This document shows, in pieces, positions 6,145-8,363 of a DNA stretch of 8,363 bases (within the stretch, counting starts at the first letter, position 1; the number at the start of each line of letters is the position of its first letter). The stretch spans positions 1 to 8,363 of the forward strand of contig DKFA01000004.1 of NCBI GenBank assembly GCA_002452695.1, read 5' to 3'. Both the position numbers and the translations under genes were made by a program. The notes under the pieces are model-generated. The model ran no database searches and was not told where the DNA came from. It saw nothing but the letters and a program-made list of their open reading frames with translations. This stretch comes from Dehalococcoidia bacterium UBA6808 (GTDB lineage: Bacteria > Chloroflexota > Dehalococcoidia > GIF9 > UBA5629).

Positions 6145-7029
6145 TTACCAGCCCCGGGTAGCCAGCAGGCTGTCATCAGGGATGCTCTTGATCTCAAGGC
6201 CGGGCATGGCCGATCCCAGCGATTGTGAAACCTCGGCTATGATAGCGGGATCCATATAATGGGTGACGGCCTTGACGATAGCCCTGGCGCGCGCTTCGGG
6301 GTCGCTGGATTTAAAAATGCCGGAGCCTACGAAAACGCCCTCGGCGCCCAGTTGCATCATCAGCGCAGCATCGGCAGGCGTCGCCACGCCGCCGGCGGCA
6401 AAATTAACCACGGGCAGCTTGCCGGTCCTGTGCACTTCCAGCACCAGTTCGAGTGGCGCACCGAGCGCCTTGGCTTCAGCGGGCAGCTCGTCTTCACTCA
6501 TGTAGTGAATTCTGCGCATAGCTGCCTGCACTGAACGCATGTGGCGCACCGCTTCAACAATGTTGCCGGTGCCGGCTTCGCCCTTGGTGCGAATCATGGC
6601 AGCGCCCTCGGAGATGCGCCGCAGGGCTTCGCCCAGATCGCGGCAGCCGCAAACGAATGGAACCTTGAAATCATGTTTCCAGACATGGTGGCTCTCGTCA
6701 GCCGGTGTCAGCACCTCGGATTCGTCGATGAAATCGACGCCCAGCGCCTGCAGAACCTGCGCCTCTACGAAGTGCCCGATGCGGCATTTGGCCATGACAG
6801 GTATGGTCACCGCCTCCATGATAGCTTTGATAATTGAGGGGTCAGACATCCTGGCCACACCACCAGCGGCGCGTATATCAGCGGGGACGCGCTCCAGCGC
6901 CATTACTGCACAGGCGCCTGCGCTCTCCGCTATTTTAGCATGCTCGGGAGTGACCACGTCCATGATAACGCCCCCCTTAAGCATCTGAGCCAGTCCCGTC
7001 TTTACTTTCCAAGTTCCAGTATCAGTCAT
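6145..7029 (-). CDS. pdxS: Pyridoxal 5'-phosphate synthase, synthase subunit PdxS
   Basis: Condenses ribose 5-phosphate, glyceraldehyde 3-phosphate and ammonia into pyridoxal 5'-phosphate (DXP-independent vitamin B6 route). It normally works as a 12-mer TIM barrel decorated by the glutaminase PdxT. The 294-residue product aligns end to end with the family from memory. D24 in GGVIMDV, K81 in PVMAKCRIGH and K149 in IRTKGEAGTGN are all at the canonical positions for the substrate-binding aspartate and the two catalytic lysines. VNFAAGGVATPADAALMMQLGA and VFVGSGIFKS form the phosphate-binding end, and the C-terminus closes with RGW. The start is ATG at 7029 with AGGGGA (7040-7035) upstream. Small departures from the B. 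subtilis sequence are C82 for Ala next to K81 and A152 for Pro after KGE. No pdxT lies on either side in this window, so the glutaminase must be elsewhere. Confidence 0.98.
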   Translation of the reverse strand: MTDTGTWKVKTGLAQMLKGGVIMDVVTPEHAKIAESAGACAVMALERVPADIRAAGGVARMSDPSIIKAIMEAVTIPVMAKCRIGHFVEAQVLQALGVDFIDESEVLTPADESHHVWKHDFKVPFVCGCRDLGEALRRISEGAAMIRTKGEAGTGNIVEAVRHMRSVQAAMRRIHYMSEDELPAEAKALGAPLELVLEVHRTGKLPVVNFAAGGVATPADAALMMQLGAEGVFVGSGIFKSSDPEARARAIVKAVTHYMDPAIIAEVSQSLGSAMPGLEIKSIPDDSLLATRGW

Positions 7030-7083
7030 TTCAATCCCCTGCCGTATTAGAATTCTTTGTAAAATTAATTGTATCTATTTTTG

Positions 7084-7112
7084 ATTATAGCATTTATCCG
7101 CCCTATTTTGAA
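7084..7112 (-). promoter_or_regulatory. Promoter of pdxS with extended -10
   Basis: On the minus strand, a perfect TATAAT (7089-7084) is preceded by TGC, making an extended -10. A TTCAAA -35 (7112-7107; 4 of 6 matches) sits at exactly 17 bp. Transcription would start near 7077, giving an AT-rich leader of about 48 nt. No riboswitch-like structure is evident in so short a leader. Confidence 0.7.
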
Positions 7113-7123
7113 TTTGCTATAAT
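7094..7123 (+). promoter_or_regulatory. Promoter of the M16 peptidase gene with extended -10
   Basis: A perfect TATAAT (7118-7123) is preceded by TGC (7115-7117), an extended -10. The -35 is poor; the best candidate is TTATCC at 7094-7099 with an 18-bp spacer, so recognition probably relies on the extended -10. The start point would be near 7130, giving a leader of about 35 nt. It overlaps the oppositely directed pdxS promoter. Confidence 0.65.
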
Positions 7124-7164
7124 GGGGCTTTATATGCCGCAATTGTTGAAGACAGGATGTGTAA

Positions 7165-8363
7165 ATGCTGAAATATGAAAAGGTTACGCTCGACAATGGC
7201 CTTAAGCTGGTAACCTGCCGCATGGCGCAAACCCGCTCGGTTTCGGCGCTGTTTTTTGTCAGGCGCGGAAGCTGCTACGAGAATGATGAGGTGGCGGGCA
7301 TATCGCATTTTATCGAGCATATGTGTTTCAAGGGCACCAGGAAGCGGCCCAGCTCAAAGGCTATCAGCGAGGCCATCGAAGGCGTGGGCGGCATTATGAA
7401 TGGAGACACCGACAGGCAGTTGACTTCCTACTGGTGCAAACTGACCAACCATCACCTGGGCCTGGCCGTGGATGTTATTGTGGACCTGCTGCGGCATCCC
7501 CTCTTCCGCACAAAAGATGTGGAAAAGGAGCGCCAGATCATCATCGAAGAGATCAACATGGGCCTCGATTCGCCGCAGCAGCGCGTCGGCATGATCTTCG
7601 ATGAGCTGATGTGGCCGGGCAAGCCGCTGGGCCGTGACGTGGCCGGCACCAAGGAAACGGTCTCCTCCATTACCAGAAAGCAGATGCTGGAGGTGGTGAA
7701 AGAATCTTATACACCCGACAATATCCTGGTAAGCATCGCGGGAGATATACAGCCGGCCCGCGTACCGGCTATCCTCAACAGGGCCATGTCAGGCTGGGAG
7801 AAAGGTAAACAGCAGAGATATATTCCCAGCGATTCGCCGCAGGACAGGCCAAGGCTAAAGGTGGAGTTCCGCGAGACCGAGCAGATCAACCTGATGCTGG
7901 GCGTGGACGGCTATTCCATGTTCCATCCCGACCGCTACGTGGTGGACCTGCTCAGCATGATGCTGGGCGAGGGCATGAGCAGCCGGCTGTTTATCGAGAT
8001 CAGGGAGAAACTTGGCCTGACCTATGATATCCACAGCTATGCAGAGCATTTCAGGGAGACCGGAGCTTTCATCGTGCAGGCCGGGCTGGACCCGCAGCAG
8101 ACGGCCGGCGCCATCAGCGCCATAATTGAGCAATTGGCCAGGATGAGGGATGGGACGACCGAGCAGGAGTTGCACAAGGCCACTGAAATGGCCCGGGGCA
8201 GGCTGCTGTTGAGTATGGAGAATAGCCGCAACGTGGCTGGCTGGTACGGCGCGCAGGAAGCGCTCACCGGCAAGATACTTACCGTCGATGATGTAATGAA
8301 GGCTATCGAGGCCATCACCCTGAAAGACATCAAGCGCGTGGCCCGCGACATCTTCACCACGAA
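7165..8363 (+). CDS. M16 family zinc metallopeptidase (processing peptidase-like), 3' end cut by window
   Basis: A zinc endopeptidase of family M16, in the group of bacterial homologues of mitochondrial processing peptidase (YmxG/PqqL-like). The frame is open for 399 residues and runs off the window; typical members are ~420 residues, so little is missing. The inverted zinc motif HFIEH (48-52) is intact. The third ligand fits E129 in ERQIIIEEINMG, which is 76 residues after the motif, matching the HxxEHx76E pattern. GGIMNGDTDRQLTSY (~75-89) is the conserved strand next to the active site. The C-terminal half (from ~residue 180) is the usual second lobe with the SRLFIEIREKLGLTYDIHSY signature (~272-291). 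No signal peptide is visible, so a cytoplasmic location is likely. The start is ATG at 7165 with AGGA at 7154-7157. Its exact substrate is not predictable from the sequence. Confidence 0.95.
   Translation, partial: MLKYEKVTLDNGLKLVTCRMAQTRSVSALFFVRRGSCYENDEVAGISHFIEHMCFKGTRKRPSSKAISEAIEGVGGIMNGDTDRQLTSYWCKLTNHHLGLAVDVIVDLLRHPLFRTKDVEKERQIIIEEINMGLDSPQQRVGMIFDELMWPGKPLGRDVAGTKETVSSITRKQMLEVVKESYTPDNILVSIAGDIQPARVPAILNRAMSGWEKGKQQRYIPSDSPQDRPRLKVEFRETEQINLMLGVDGYSMFHPDRYVVDLLSMMLGEGMSSRLFIEIREKLGLTYDIHSYAEHFRETGAFIVQAGLDPQQTAGAISAIIEQLARMRDGTTEQELHKATEMARGRLLLSMENSRNVAGWYGAQEALTGKILTVDDVMKAIEAITLKDIKRVARDIFTT

Noticed and set aside
6019..6259. Perfect TTGACA (6019-6024) followed by a GTG-started plus-strand frame at 6035 with a hydrophobic, signal-like N-terminus
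   Set aside because: The -10 at the matching distance (TAAACG) is poor, most of the frame runs antisense into the 3' end of pdxS, and the translation shows no family resemblance. It is probably chance.

Overview
This is a moderately GC-rich bacterial chromosomal window with tight gene packing and no sign of mobile elements, CRISPR, rRNA or tRNA genes. My best guess for the organism is a Chloroflexota-type bacterium (Dehalococcoidia-like). This rests on the overall flavour of the proteins: a duplicated DUF4389 membrane protein, an R3H-domain AAA ATPase beside tmk, an M16 peptidase and several non-ATG starts. It is an inference, not a diagnosis, because no phylogenetic marker is present.

Left part: a small membrane protein with two DUF4389-type repeats (5-631, +) faces a membrane-anchored diguanylate cyclase (676-2676, -; MASE3-PAS-PAS-GGDEF). 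The cyclase has its own likely promoter and appears to begin at a non-canonical CTG codon upstream of the first TTG.

Middle part: a compact leftward cluster reads, in transcription order, R3H/SpoIIIAA-like AAA ATPase (4439-5986), thymidylate kinase tmk (3802-4419), ribonuclease HII rnhB (3121-3771) and YraN-family nuclease-like protein (2762-3124). Gaps are 19 bp, 30 bp and a 4-bp ATGA overlap, so these four genes are probably co-transcribed. All concern nucleotides or nucleic acids: dTTP supply, removal of ribonucleotides and RNA primers from DNA, a putative nuclease, and an uncharacterised nucleic-acid-binding ATPase.

Right part: pdxS (6145-7029, -), the synthase subunit of the DXP-independent vitamin B6 pathway, is divergent from an M16 zinc peptidase (7165 to the window edge, +). 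Their 135-bp intergenic region carries two convincing extended -10 elements with the identical sequence TGCTATAAT in opposite orientation. The two promoters overlap physically. pdxT, the usual glutaminase partner of pdxS, is not in the window.

No intergenic stretch reaches 300 bases; the longest is the 158 bp between pdxS and the ATPase. I found no obviously new multi-gene system. The items most worth a second look are the role of the R3H ATPase in its conserved-looking operon, the unusual start of the cyclase, and the overlapping pdxS/peptidase promoters.
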